Assembly (NCBI GenBank): GCA_030789695.1
Contig: CM061134.1
Coordinates: 58,907,334 to 58,971,333, forward strand
Source of the DNA: Scilla litardierei
Lineage: Eukaryota > Streptophyta > Magnoliopsida > Asparagales > Asparagaceae
DNA: 64,000 nucleotides
Direction: 5' to 3'
The notes beneath the pieces were generated by a model. It did not search any database. It was not told the DNA's origin and was given only the letters and a program-made list of their open reading frames with translations. Each line of letters begins with the position of its first letter. The stretch's first letter is position 1. A program made the translations under genes and the position numbers. Below, one piece after another: positions 23,034 to 36,600 of the stretch.

Positions 23034-24773
23034 AAATCCCCCAAGCTTACCTCTTACTCGTCCTCGAGGAAGACGAATAATCGGTACGCCGGGAGGAAAA
23101 CAAAATGAAAATAAGAAAATGAAACTAGAAAGTAATGAAAAACAAAAAGAGAGAAGTAAGAGGAAAGTGCTAAGGATGATCGGTCAGATCTCAGGCCAAA
23201 AAAAGTATTTCACGATGCTCTGAGTGCTAAACATACATGGTATTGGTAATTTCTAGCTTTATATATCATATGACATGCAGTGCAGGCAAAGAAAAGGGAT
23301 CTACTGAAATAACACCGTAAAATCATATCAATCTCATGCAATCCCTAGAGTCTTGTATAAAGGAGTTGACAACGCCCTTTTCAATCACAGATACGCAAGG
23401 AGCACAAAAGATTCACACCACATGTAATAAAGAATAGGAAAAATCATGACATTTAGATATTCAATTCGATACATAAAAAATCTCCAAAACTAAAGTAATT
23501 CGTAATGTTTGGGTTTTATAAAATCTACCCGGTGTGCACCGTCTCCACTCTAATGTCACGCTCGCTCATGTAATCAGTTGGTTTATCCCCCAAGCTTAGC
23601 TTGAGGCGTCGCATCAATGAAAATGATATGGAATTTATATTTTTCTTCCCAGAATAAATGATAGATTCTAATGAATTGATATAAAACCGTATTTATTCAT
23701 TCTCTTTTTTTCTTTTTCTTTTCTTTTTCAGATATGAATAAATACACAATTTTTTTCTTTTTTTCTTTTCTTTTTTTTCATTTACAAGCTATACTTTTCT
23801 TTTTGGGTTTTGGGAAGTGAGATGCGGTAACGGTAGCTATGGGGGTGCAACCAACTGATATGTAGAGATATAAAATAGATATGTGGAGAAGGAAGATAAT
23901 GGGACTCTCGGTTCACTCATAAGAGGGTGCATATCAGTTTGATAAAATAAAACCCTAATTAAACTCATATATAGCATGAATAATTTCACATCTCTAATTG
24001 AATACTGAAAATGGCATGCAGTAATAATCGCAATATCAGCAGGCATGCAAACAGAAGTGAATAAGATAAGAAAGCAGGTGCTCCAAGTGTTCTAGTGATG
24101 CGTGAACCTGGGTGTGTTTCCCAACATAAATCATACTAGATAATAATTCATGCAATTGATTTTCAATTCATTTCAGGTATCAATTCAGACAGATCATCAA
24201 AAGAAATGCATGCATATAGATAATAAAACTGAAATTAACCCTGATAGCATGCCAAAGAGATGAGCATCGCACAAACTAATAAAGCCTAGAGAGATATCAT
24301 CATGTGGACCATCCTTATCAAAAAATAAAAAGAATCAGAGAAAAAGGGAAAAGAGATAAAAAGAGATACATGCATGGAGAAAAACATAAGATATGATGCA
24401 AAATGAGATAAAAAATAAAACGAGGCGGGAAAGTAGTGAAAAAGTGGAATAAAACCGAAAATAGGGAGGAAAATATAAAAATAAAAACAAAAATAAAGCG
24501 GGAGCGCCCATCCCCAAGCTAAACCTAGCAGTGTCCTCACTGCTAAGAAAACGCTCGTGAGCGGGTGATGATGCTAAAGGGGTGGTGTGGGTGGGGAAAT
24601 AAAATAAAAACTATGTAATAAAAGAAAAAGGGAATAAAAATAAAAATATGATATGATGGAATGCAATATATGAAAGGATGCATGGGTGTATCCTCCCCCA
24701 AGCTAAGTAAAAGTCGGGCCCCAAAAAGACAGATGTGCACAAAATATACGGGAGAGGCAAGAGCTGGGATGGA
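23034..24773 (-). other. 3' non-coding internal region and polypurine tract of D
   Basis: No credible protein. Next to the LTR the minus strand has the conserved block ending TAAGCTTGGGGGATTTTGA. Further PPT-like runs of AGCTTGGGG/AGCTTGGGGGA on the minus strand lie near 23588, 24513 and 24695. Low-complexity T-rich tracts are at 23700-23785. The whole aligns in pattern with 58108-59824 of A. Confidence 0.75.
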
Positions 24774-26383
24774 TGATGTGTCCATATTTTACATCATTTT
24801 CATATCATATTCCCATCGCATTGCATGCCATCCCAGCGTCCAAATCCCACTTTTTACTGCGATTTTGGTATTTCTAACGATATTTCGAGTTTCGTAGTAT
24901 ATTTTGAGTTTTCAGGGATTTTGGAGCGATTTGGACCCCTGACTGGGTATGGGCACATCCGACTTGCTCATGAGCCTGTTGGCAGGGCTCTAGAGGAGTT
25001 CGCCGTGTTCCCGGAGCTGTTGGAGGAGAGAAGGAAGAGAAGAAAGAGAGAGAGAGAGCAGAGAGAGAGGGTGCTGCTACAGCATAGCGCTTTCCCAGAA
25101 AATGCTCGGCCCGAGCAGCTTGCTGCTCGGGCCGAGCCGTGACATGTTGAGAAGCAGCGGATACGGTAGACTCGAGCCGAGCAGCTCAGCTACTCGGCTA
25201 AAGGCACGCCCCGAGTAGGCCCCCGAGCACACCCCGAGCAGCCGACCGAGTCACCCATTTTGAGCCCAAGCAACATGCGACGTGGGCCGAACCACTACCC
25301 GAGCACCTCCGACTCGGGGCGAGTCACCTACTCGGCCGACACTTCCTGGGGCATTTTTGGAAGAATTTTGAACGTGCGATGCATGCGATTTTGGGCAGCT
25401 GAAGTTGCCGACTGCGGGCGGAGCGAAGGGAGGGCTATTCTACGTTTTGTTTAGGGATTTTGGGAGAGCTTTTGGGCGATTTTTGTAGGAATTCTTTTTG
25501 GATTAATTTTTGTAGCAAACTCTAGATCGTTAATTGAAGATTATTTCTTTCTACTCTTTTCTGGATTTGTTCTTCGTTCGTTCTCGCTGTAAGTAATTTT
25601 TAGCCCTAATCTCTTTTATTGCAAAAATGCTTTCCTACGCGAATTCGATATTTTTGTGCGCTCCGATCACCATGAGTGAGTAGATCCTTTCTAGGGCCGA
25701 TGGGTGAACCCTAGGATTTTAGGGAAAAATATAGATCTGGATCCTTACATCGAATTGGGGATCTAGGGTTGTATTTCGGTAGATCCTACCGAACCCGTAG
25801 ATAACCCGTACTGAGATCATGCTCACGGTCTGTGGAATTGATGTTCTTAAAGGGTATCTAGGTATTCGAATAAGGAAATCGGTGGATCCAATCAAGGCAC
25901 GTGACCATGCCAGGCTCGCGCCTTGAGGGGATCCATCGACGAACTATACCGCTACGTCGATGGCTACCGCCATTGCATCGACGAGAGCCACCAAAATACC
26001 TCGCAATTCTAACCCACGAGAGTGGTACGAATTGGGAGATTAATTCCCTAGCCCTAATGCGATGTGAGGAACCTATTCAACATCAACCCCAATGATCCTA
26101 GCGGCGATCCCTAAAGCCCTAGTTCCTTTTATTATATTACACAAAAACAACAATCAACCCAAATCATTCTCACTCCGATGGCTACATTAATTCTAGACTT
26201 AGAAATAGACTGAGATTACCACGGACACTATCACCATCCCTGTGGGATTTGACTATCTTATATACTATAACTCGACACCGTCCGCTTGTGGATTGAACCC
26301 GAAGTCGTAGCCTAGGAGCCATATCACGCCTGGCGATCGTGACACCGCCAGGTGGATCCTAGGTGTAGATTGAGGGTATGTCA
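24774..26383 (+). repeat. 5' LTR of element A (1610 bp)
   Basis: TGATGTGTCCATATTT to GAGGGTATGTCA. It pairs with 59825-61464. A palindrome zone lies at 25106-25345. The end is fixed by the adjoining primer-binding site and the ATGGA duplication at 24769-24773. Confidence 0.93.
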
Positions 26384-26389
26384 AGTTTT

Positions 26390-26407
26390 TGGCGCCGTTG
26401 CCGGGGA
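26390..26407 (+). promoter_or_regulatory. tRNA-Asp primer-binding site (element A)
   Basis: TGGCGCCGTTGCCGGGGA, the standard Athila primer site, six bases after the LTR. Confidence 0.92.
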
Positions 26408-26568
26408 CGGCAATAGTGTTTTTATCTCAGTTTATTTTTATATTGAGAAGTTTGCTAGCATTCTGATCATCTCTCACCTTTTCGCCATTTTCTCTCTTTT
26501 TTATCTTATCTGCCTTGCTACTAACATCCTCCTCCAGCTAGCTATTATCTCCTCACCAATCAGGCACG

Positions 26569-26841
26569 ATGGAGACGGTAATGCAAGTGTAGTGGATCTG
26601 TGACTCCGATAGCGACTCAGAGGAGTTCAGTTTCTCTCCATATCATTTACATGGCTTCCAAGACTCGCACATGGACGAGTCCATGGTTGGATGCACGGCT
26701 AGAGAACTGATCGATGCAGTTCACTTTATTGGCTCAGGAACATATGTTGCAGGTAACGCGAATCAGGAACTAGTCATGGATTATTTAATGAATCAGGTTT
26801 CTGGCGCAGGTACAATTGAAGATGATATTCAAGTAAGCTTT
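26569..26841 (+). pseudogene. Module ORF of element A, N-terminal fragment
   Basis: From the ATG at 26569: METVMQV, a TAG stop, then an acidic stretch (DSDSDSEEF) and TARELIDAVHFIGSGTYVAG. It continues NQELVMDYLMNQVSGAGTIED and is cut by the LARD after EDDIQ. It resumes at 36767 in the same frame (VSFEENVMYLQTIEAPP). The SGAGTIED run matches SSAGTIIDGVYAS and SSTGTIDDGVYAL in the intact ORF of element B. The protein is not one I recognise, and no canonical Athila gag is visible at this place in A. Confidence 0.6.
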
Positions 26842-29800
26842 TGTAACGGTCACTTTCCGACCGTACACATTTTAGCGTGTATCCGTGTTTCAGGTACGTT
26901 TTGTGTATTTGATTTTTATTATTGCTTTTCGTAGTTCAGACGTGAGATCAAATCTCGTATTCACAATTCTCTTGGAGGCGCGATCGCCCCGGTATTTTTC
27001 TTGTAATTTTTGGATGGCGTTGGTCCAACCTGCTATAACATTATTATCCATTAATAAAACTTTTTATAAAAAAACAATTCATTTCAAATTTCAAACTCCA
27101 GTTTACGTTTTACAAAGAAATCGAATCATATCATTAAAAAAAATCAAGGTTGTTTGATAAACTCAAATCTTTTAAACTAATTACTATTAATTATCATATA
27201 ATCTAATAACTAAGTTAATGCTGTTAGTTTCAAATGAACCAAACACTTTTAAAAAAAAATTCAAAAACAAATCTAAACCATCCCAACGGCCTGCCCCATG
27301 CTCCCCCATGTTTCCCATGTCCTCTCCCACGTCTCTCTCTCTCTCTCCCCTCTCTACAAAAACCCAAGAGGCCGAATACTGTCCTTCTCCCATAAAAAAA
27401 ACGCACGAAATTCCCAATCGTCTGCTCCCCTCCGTTCAAACCCCACAGGCGCAACCTCTCCCCTCTTTCCCACGGACAAACGCCAGCGCCCAGGCCACCC
27501 CCATTGCGGCGAGGCCAGCGCCTCTTCCCCACATCTCCGACAGCATCGCCGTCGTGCGACAAGACCATGACATCCCACGACTGCAACCTCCGACCCGTCG
27601 ACGCTACCCACCGTTTCGCCGTCGCTCGTCGCCTTTCAATCTGCAACTAAATCACGTAAGTATTATAACCCTGCAAGTTAATTACTTAGTTGTAGGAACT
27701 GTTGTTGCATGTATTATCATGATGTAAGACGTTAGTAATGTATACACACTGTTAGTGTTAATAGGTTATATTAGATTACCAGAAGAATAGTTATTAAGTT
27801 AGATTATTAAATAAATTATTTCTTAAGTCATTACTCAGTGAATATATATATGAAACATGATGAATAAGTCGAGTGATGTAAGAAATTACCTGAGAAACAT
27901 GAGTAGGAATCTGGGAGCACAATATTATGTTATAATTTTAAGGGCTGATCCCGATTATTTAACAAACACTAGTTTTATGTTATGATTACACATCATTTGA
28001 TGATGCTAATTTATTACATAGATAGGGACATTCTGTTATTCACTCCTTTAGAAAGCCCAGTTCATTAGATTCATTGTAAGTAAGTTAACATATGGAATGA
28101 GCTGGTTTCTTTGTTAATTCCTAATAGTTCTGAGGCAATGACTCTAGCACTTGGACTTGTGCACAACAAAGACCCAAATCACAGACCATGAGACATAGAC
28201 AGCCAACAAATTAGGCACGAAAACTATTATCTTGCTAAAAGTAAATATTAGTGCGAGGTTTATCCTGTTTTCTGTGAATGAGACCATTAAGATCATGGCT
28301 CTTATATATATATCTAAAGATTAAAAGGAGGGGCATTGGTTAATGAGATATTCCTAAATGAACGAACTTCATTATGAGAACAGTAACATATAAAAATAGT
28401 ACCAAATTTAGTTTTAGGTTATAAAACATGAAAGTTAATCTGTTAGTAAACTATGTGCAAGGTGAGTAAACAGTCACAATAATGCATTAGCAGTAGGATG
28501 TTAGTGCATAACAGTAACATTAGTTAATAATATGATTCAAACACCCTAGTGTAGAGTACCTAATAAAATTGGATCCATAGACAATGTAAGAATTGTTTAA
28601 CATTCTAATTCTGTCGAAGCAAACCTAATTCGGTATGTGTTTAATCAAAACAGAGAACCAGTCGTTCCTTAGCGTAACGCTCGACGAGACGAACCCACGA
28701 CAACCGACATCACCAGAAGCAGGCAAGTGAAACTTGCCAACTTTACTTTAGGCCATGTTTTTAGGCCAAATTCCTTGTACTAGCGTGAAAGGGACTAGAT
28801 CGTGAAATGATAGCGATCTAGGCGCAGCTTTGAGATCTAGCTTGACAACGAGGCTAGGTCCGACACCTTACCATATCATTCATGCATCGATACCTGTCAT
28901 GTTTAAATTCCTTAACTGTACGCATTTGAATTGTTAACTGCCATGCATTGCATCTTACATGACATCCTAGTTAAATTTGCATCGTAGCACACGCTACACT
29001 ACATGTACCAAATCCATGTTTCCGTGTTACCGGCTAGGCACCCGTTATGCGGGCATAACCCTACGCCATCCGTGTTAAAAACACTTCCTGGCTCGTGATC
29101 CAGAAGCGAGCATTCCGTGTTCGGGGGTAATGCCCTGGCTCGACACACGTGGAGGGGTAGGGATAAACGGTCACTTGAGCGTAAGAGTTGGCCCGTACAG
29201 CCACTCTAGCCAAAGGGCGGAATCTCTGTGCACGACGTGATTACAATTCCAGTACTTGTCCTTTACTTGTTTACTTTCCATGCCATGTTATTTGCCATGC
29301 TATACCATGCCATACTTTACTTTAGAACTGTTAGGTTGCTTTACTTTCAAAGTTGTCATACTTTACTTTAGAACTGTTAGGTTGCTTTACTTTCAAAGTT
29401 GTCATACTTTACTTTAGAACTGTTAGGTTGCTTCCTTTTATAGTTTCCTTGCACAAGTCTTTTAGACTTGCTGACATGTGCCCCTTCTCTTTGGGTGACG
29501 CATGTTAGTTGCTGAGCCAGAGACTGCAGTCGAGGGTGACGTGTTCGTGGAGTACGTGCCCGATCCGTTGTTGACGTTGAGTATGGTGCTTCCGGTGACT
29601 ATTCTTAGTGTCCCCCTGCTGAGCTTCCGTTTGTTTAGTTTTGTTATGTTGTCGGTGCGCGGCACATGTACTATGTTTTTATGTACCTTGTACTTTTGTT
29701 TGGCCATGCTGGGGCCCTTGGTTCTTTTCTCTGTAAGCCTGGTGGCTTTTTCTGTGATGTTGTAAATTAATTTAATGGATATTCTGAGATTTCTTTTTGG

Positions 29801-29959
29801 TCTCATTTCCTTGTTTATTATCTTTGTTTCGTATCGCAATTGCAAGGACCTGCCAATTAATGTTTATTGACGCTTATCGGACTTGCGGCTTTGCAGCTTC
29901 AAGTCTGAGCGGACCTTCTCATGCTTCGCCTCCACATTTTTGGGAAGCGGGGCGTGACA
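26842..29959 (+). repeat. 5' LTR of LARD
   Basis: TGTAACGGTCACTTTCC to GGGGCGTGACA. It holds a C-rich stretch with (CT)n (27290-27650) followed by CACGTAAGT, a good splice-donor match, a long AT-rich part, a block shared with the Tekay-like LTR at about 28681-28735, and 46-bp tandem repeats (29310-29441). The open frames here are low-complexity and are not called genes. Confidence 0.93.
29310..29441 (+). repeat. 46-bp tandem repeat, 2.7 copies (5' LTR of LARD)
   Basis: The unit begins CATACTTTACTTTAGAACTG and ends TTTCAAAGTTGT. The same array stands in the other LTR at 36112-36243. Confidence 0.92.
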
Positions 29960-32900
29960 GGTTTTGTTGGTGGCCCATGCAGGTCACGAACCTGCGACTG
30001 CGAAATATCGGAACAACGATAATAACTATAGAATGTCCATTAAATAAATTGCAACATCCGAGTCATAAGCCTTGAGTCTAGTCATTTTACTATGTCACTA
30101 GGTGGTATGAAGACTTAGTTAGACGTTTGTGCTTGCTAGTTAGAGGCCCCTGATTGTTAGTTAGACCCTCTGCTAGGAATTGATTTAGTCGTTGTAGGAG
30201 TTACCTTAGTGGTTCCCGTCTAGCTTGACCATGATAGACTTCTAGAATTCTTTTGTCGTTCGCTTGGGTTCATCGATTTCAGACCAAGCTGAACGCATTT
30301 CATTGCTGTCCAGCTCCTTAGAAAGCTTTAGCGCCAAGTTTCTTGAACCCTAATTAGTTGACCGTAGGAGTTCCCCGTTGATTTTCCTGAGTCTTATCCT
30401 AGGCGTGTTTATGTTCGATCATGCGACCAAATTCCTTGTCCTCGATTCGCGAGATTGCCTCATGACGATCGTCGTTAATTTCAGCTTGAGGAAAATCTTG
30501 AAGCCTTTTAAAAGTGTTTTCGATGTTCATCATTCGCTAAAGTTTAAACTTATTAGAAAACTTTTTTTTAATATATACATATTTGGGCTTCATGCTCTTC
30601 CCGAAATCATGCTCTTCGTTCGAAAACTTTTTAATATAAAGGAAATTTTGACTTAAATTTATTTTTGAAATTCGAAAGTTTTGACAAGATTTTGATTACT
30701 GTTTTATAATGTTTTTCCAGCCTTTACTTTTCATACCTATTTAAATATCTTGTCCCTTTCATATATCAATTTAATTCTGAGTCGAATTTCTATTTTTCCC
30801 AATTCGACTTATAATTTTCCCTTCTTATTTATGTCATTCAAATGACTCATCGCGCTCCCTTAATATACTATTCAAGTCACATACGATTTCAGCTTCCAAC
30901 AATCAAAGTTATGTTCAACATTTTTCCCTATTACAGATTTTTTGGAAAATTACTATTTCGTAACCACTTCCTGATCTAGACCTCCATAAGTTGGTTTTAA
31001 AGCTTTATTACAGATTTTGATAATTTTACTACTAAACTATTATTATCTTTCCGTTCCCCATACATACTTTAGAATAAATTCTAAACTAAATATAATTTCA
31101 ATTATTTTTATACCCGTACCATGCTCGTTGTGCTCGTATGTTAAGAACCTTGTGTAAGTCAGTTTCTTTTTGGCAAATTCCGGCTCCTCTAAAAAGTAGT
31201 GCAGTATTGGTTATTTTAAAATTTTTCCCTAGCTTAAAGACTTTGAAAGTATTTAACATGAACTTAAAATTCTTCAGTTCATTTCATTCCTTGAATTTCA
31301 AAATTTTGCCAAAATTATATTAAATTACTGCCGTATAATATTTTTCTAAACTACGTCCTTAATGTTCGCATGAACGATTTACTTTCTTTCATAATGATTT
31401 CCGTTAAGCCAATAAATCATTTCATCTTAATATGTATATTCAACTCAAACTTATTTCGAGCAACTTATTTTATCGATATCCAAATATTGCCTATACGGAG
31501 GAGAACTCCAACTTTTCAAATATGACCGTTTTATACTTTTAGGGTTGTTGACTTATACCATTTACGTCCTATTTCCGGTAACTTATGAGGGCAATATTTA
31601 CATCTTTCTTCCCCACCTAGACATCCACAATTTTATCTCAGTTTCACTTGATCTATTTACCTCCTTGTCCTCGCCCTACCTGAACCCATTCTTACGATCT
31701 TGCTTCGTTACGCTAACTAATCTAGGTTTCCTTCCTTCTGCTTAGTCATCCCACTAGTGCTTGCCGTTGTCTACGTCACACCATTTTAGTAGTGGGCCCT
31801 TGGACCTTTGTGATGTTGTCGTGGCGCATGCACCTAAGTTGAGTATGTGGGCTTGAATGAGTGTACTTCCGGTAGTATATTAATGATTGCCTATTGTGTG
31901 ATATATACATACTCTGAGTTATTCATGATGTTATGAAGTTGTATATGTGTTAGTATTTATAGATATGTGTGAGGATAGCTATACCACTCTAGGGACGTCT
32001 GTGTATAAATGAATCAGTGTTGGAATATCTAATGGGGTGTACGTTGTTGGAAATACTTATAATGGTTGAAATAATACGTTGGTAAAGTTACGTGTATGTT
32101 AGGTGTAATGGTGATAGGTGAACGTATAGTTAAGTAAGTAGGCCTATTATATGACCTGTATGTTGGTACGTGTGAGTGTGTGCTCATACGTAGATACGTA
32201 TTGTGCTTGGACGTAAGTAGTTATGTATTTGCTGCATGAGTATATATGTGATATACATATGGTAATAGGATTATAATTTTGGTTGGTATTGCTTGCCTTT
32301 ACGGAATGTTATGCGTGTACGTGTGTACCGTGGAGTATAGACGATTATGGTATGTCTTAAACTATATATATATATAAGTAGATGTGTTGGTATACTAATT
32401 ATGGGTAGAATGGCTATGGTGCGAATATATATTACATGTATGTGACTATACGATGAATGCAGGTAGTAGAGAGTGTATTAAAGTTATACGTGTGCTGATA
32501 TTGGCAATATTACTATATGGTGAAGAGTGTTTGCATTATGTGGGCTTTACTGGACTAAATATAGTGATTGATGATATGTTATGTATGTGGTTATGTTGGT
32601 AGATGTATATATTGGAGTGGTGTTGGTATATGTATAAATACCGTGTTATGTATATAGAGTTTTCTGATGTGGTTTTGGAGTCTCACTCAAGCTTGAGTGG
32701 GTATATTAAGTATATGGTTACATATGTCTGTGGATGGTGTGTAGTACTATAAATGTAGTAATGGATGATGTATGTATAGTGATAGGATTGGTTGTGTCTG
32801 GTGGTGTTACGCACATGATTGTGGGTGGCTATTCTATAATATAGTTATATGTGTTGGCCTTGTGATATAGTTAATTACTAAGGACTTACATGTTGATTGT

Positions 32901-33642
32901 ATTTGTGCTAGCTGAACTAGGTGTTCAGTTGTGCTAAGTATATAGTGGTATGAGTGGTATGTATGAATGTTGTGATAGCGTGTGTGGGCGTGCACCGTGC
33001 GAGATTAAGTGTGTGCTTAGTTATAGGTATTTGTGACTATGGTATGTGTGGCGTGTCTTGATTATAGTTATAGGACTGTATGTGATGCAATTATTTGGTG
33101 AAGTATCTACGTGCATTTGAGTAACTATGTATTTGTGAAATCATAGTAATGGTGAATGTATGTTAGGTATAGTAAACCTGATTTAATAATGGTATGGTGT
33201 GATTATATGTGTTGATGTGTTTGGTGTTGGATGTATACTAGGAGATATAGGGAGTAGTATATCCATGTTTGTTCGTTCATAGGTAGTTATATGTACGTGA
33301 GTGCTATAATTGTATTTGCTAGTGTGAAATTATTTTCATGTAAGTATGGAAGACTTGGTTATGGGATAGTGTGTGATAGCTATATAGGGGATGTATATGA
33401 CTACATGAATGATTGAAGTATGTGTATGGCTTTGACGGTCTATAATAGGTATAAATATAGAGGGTGCATGTGTATATATGTATGTTGTATTAATGTTTGA
33501 CTATCTAGTGCAATATTAGCACTTAGAGTGACTATATACCTGGTTGAATTATAGTGTGATTGGGGTAGTTTCTAGAAGACTAGTAGATATGTATTGTAGT
33601 TAGAAAGTCCGAGGACGGACTTTATTTATAAGGTGGGTAGAA
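29960..33642 (+). other. Non-coding internal region of LARD
   Basis: It starts with the leader motif TGGTGGCCCATGCAGG and ends with the purine-rich AAGGTGGGTAGAA just before the 3' LTR. No gag or pol similarity was seen in any frame. The first half (to about 31800) is T/C-rich; from about 31855 to 33640 the plus strand is G/T-rich and poor in C. Parts 30903-31511 and 31855-32917 recur inside element A. Confidence 0.85.
31855..33642 (+). other. G/T-skewed, C-poor tract in LARD
   Basis: About 1.8 kb in which the plus strand is dominated by T, G and A, with many TATGTGTG and GTATATATG runs and few C. No open frame of interest. It may form unusual structure or act as a spacer. The skew is obvious by eye but was not counted. 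Confidence 0.6.
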
Positions 33643-36600
33643 TGTAACGGTCACTTTCCGACCGTACACATTTTAGCGTGTATCCGTGTTTCAGGTACGT
33701 TTTGTGTATTTGATTTTTATTATTGCTTTTCGTAGTTCAGACGTGAGATCGAATCTCGTATTCACAATTCTCTTGGAGGCGCGATCGCCCCGGTATTTTT
33801 CTTGTAATTTTTGGATGGCGTTGGTCCAACCTGCTATAACATTATTATCCATTAATAAAACTTTTTATAAAAAAAACAATTCATTTCAAATTTCAAAATC
33901 CAGTTTACGTTTTACAAAGAAATCGAATCATATCATTAAAAAAAATCAAGGTTGTTTGATAAACTCAAATCTTTTAAACTAATTACTATTAATTATCATA
34001 TAATCTAATAACTAAGTTAATGCTGTTAGTTTCAAATGAACCAAACACTTTTAAAAAAAAATTCAAAAACAAATCTAAACCATCCCAACGGCCTGCCCCA
34101 TGCTCCCCCATGTTTCCCATGTCCTCTCCCACGTCTCTCTCTCTCTCTCCCCTCTCTACAAAAACCCAAGAGGCCGAATACTGTCCTTCTCCCATAAAAA
34201 AAACGCACGAAATTCCCAATCGTCTGCTCCCCTCCGTTCAAACCCCACAGGCGCAACCTCTCCCCTCTTTCCCACGGACAAACGCCAGCGCCCAGGCCAC
34301 CCCCATTGCGGCGAGGCCAGCGCCTCTTCCCCACATCTCCGACAGCATCGCCGTCGTGCGACAAGACCATGACATCCCACGACTGCAACCTCCGACCCGT
34401 CGACGCTACCCACCGTATCGCCGTCGCTCGTCGCCTTTCAATCTGCAACTAAATCACGTAAGTATTATAACCCTGCAAGTTAATTACTTAGTTGTAGGAA
34501 CTGTTGTTGCATGTATTATCATGATGTAAGACGTTAGTAATGTATACACACTGTTAGTGTTAATAGGTTATATTAGATTACCAGAAGAATAGTTATTAAG
34601 TTAGATTATTAAATAAATTATTTCTTAAGTCATTACTCAGTGAATATATATATGAAACATGATGAATAAGTCGAGTGATGTAAGAAATTACCTGAGAAAC
34701 ATGAGTAGGAATCTGGGAGCACAATATTATGTTATAATTTTAAGGGCTGATCCCGATTATTTAACAAACACTAGTTTTATGTTATGATTACACATCATTT
34801 GATGATGCTAATTTATTACATAGATAGGGACATTCTGTTATTCACTCCTTTAGAAAGCCCAGTTCATTAGATTCATTGTAAGTAAGTTAACATATGGAAT
34901 GAGCTGGTTTCTTTGTTAATTCCTAATAGTTCTGAGGCAATGACTCTAGCACTTGGACTTGTGCACAACAAAGACCCAAATCACAGACCATGAGACATAG
35001 ACAGCCAACAAATTAGGCACGAAAACTATTATCTTGCTAAAAGTAAATATTAGTGCGAGGTTTATCCTGTTTTCTGTGAATGAGACCATTAAGATCATGG
35101 CTCTTATATATATATCTAAAGATTAAAAGGAGGGGCATTGGTTAATGAGATATTCCTAAATGAACGAACTTCATTATGAGAACAGTAACATATAAAAATA
35201 GTACCAAATTTAGTTTTAGGTTATAAAACATGAAAGTTAATCTGTTAGTAAACTATGTGCAAGGTGAGTAAACAGTCACAATAATGCATTAGCAGTAGGA
35301 TGTTAGTGCATAACAGTAACATTAGTTAATAATATGATTCAAACACCCTAGTGTAGAGTACCTAATAAAATTGGATCCATAGACAATGTAAGAATTGTTT
35401 AACATTCTAATTCTGTCGAAGCAAACCTAATTCGGTATGTGTTTAATCAAAACAGAGAACCAGTCGTTCCTTAGCGTAACGCTCGACGAGACGAACCCAC
35501 GACAACCGACATCACCAGAAGCAGGCAAGTGAAACTTGCCAACTTTACTTTAGGCCATGTTTTTAGGCCAAATTCCTTGTACTAGCGTGAAAGGGACTAG
35601 ATCGTGAAATGATAGCGATCTAGGCGCAGCTTTGAGATCTAGCTTGACAACGAGGCTAGGTCCGACACCTTACCATATCATTCATGCATCGATACCTGTC
35701 ATGTTTAAATTCCTTAACTGTACGCATTTGAATTGTTAACTGCCATGCATTGCATCTTACATGACATCCTAGTTAAATTTGCATCGTAGCACACGCTACA
35801 CTACATGTACCAAATCCATGTTTCCGTGTTACCGGCTAGGCACCCGTTATGCGGGCATAACCCTACGCCATCCGTGTTAAAAACACTTCCTGGCTCGTGA
35901 TCCAGAAGCGAGCATTCCGTGTTCGGGGGTAATGCCCTGGCTCGACACACGTGGAGGGGTAGGGATAAACGGTCACTTGAGCGTAAGAGTTGGCCCGTAC
36001 AGCCACTCTAGCCAAAGGGCGGAATCTCTGTGCACGACGTGATTACAATTCCAGTACTTGTCCTTTACTTGTTTACTTTCCATGCCATGTTATTTGCCAT
36101 GCTATACCATGCCATACTTTACTTTAGAACTGTTAGGTTGCTTTACTTTCAAAGTTGTCATACTTTACTTTAGAACTGTTAGGTTGCTTTACTTTCAAAG
36201 TTGTCATACTTTACTTTAGAACTGTTAGGTTGCTTCCTTTTATAGTTTCCTTGCACAAGTCTTTTAGACTTGCTGACATGTGCCCCTTCTCTTTGGGTGA
36301 CGCATGTTAGTTGCTGAGCCAGAGACTGCAGTCGAGGGTGACGTGTTCGTGGAGTACGTGCCCGATCCGTTGTTGACGTTGAGTATGGTGCTTCCGGTGA
36401 CTATTCTTAGTGTCCCCCTGCTGAGCTTCCGTTTGTTTAGTTTTGTTATGTTGTCGGTGCGCGGCACATGTACTATGTTTTTATGTACCTTGTACTTTTG
36501 TTTGGCCATGCTGGGGCCCTTGGTTCTTTTCTCTGTAAGCCTGGTGGCTTTTTCTGTGATGTTGTAAATTAATTTAATGGATATTCTGAGATTTCTTTTT

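Noticed and set aside
27218..27727. 169-codon open frame inside the LARD LTR, repeated at 34020
   Set aside because: Ser/Pro/Lys low-complexity translation of a C-rich, CT-repeat block; duplicated only because LTRs are duplicated; competing long frames on the other strand; no motif.
30378..30656. 92-codon frame in LARD interior
   Set aside because: No similarity to gag or pol; stop-free by chance in T-rich DNA.
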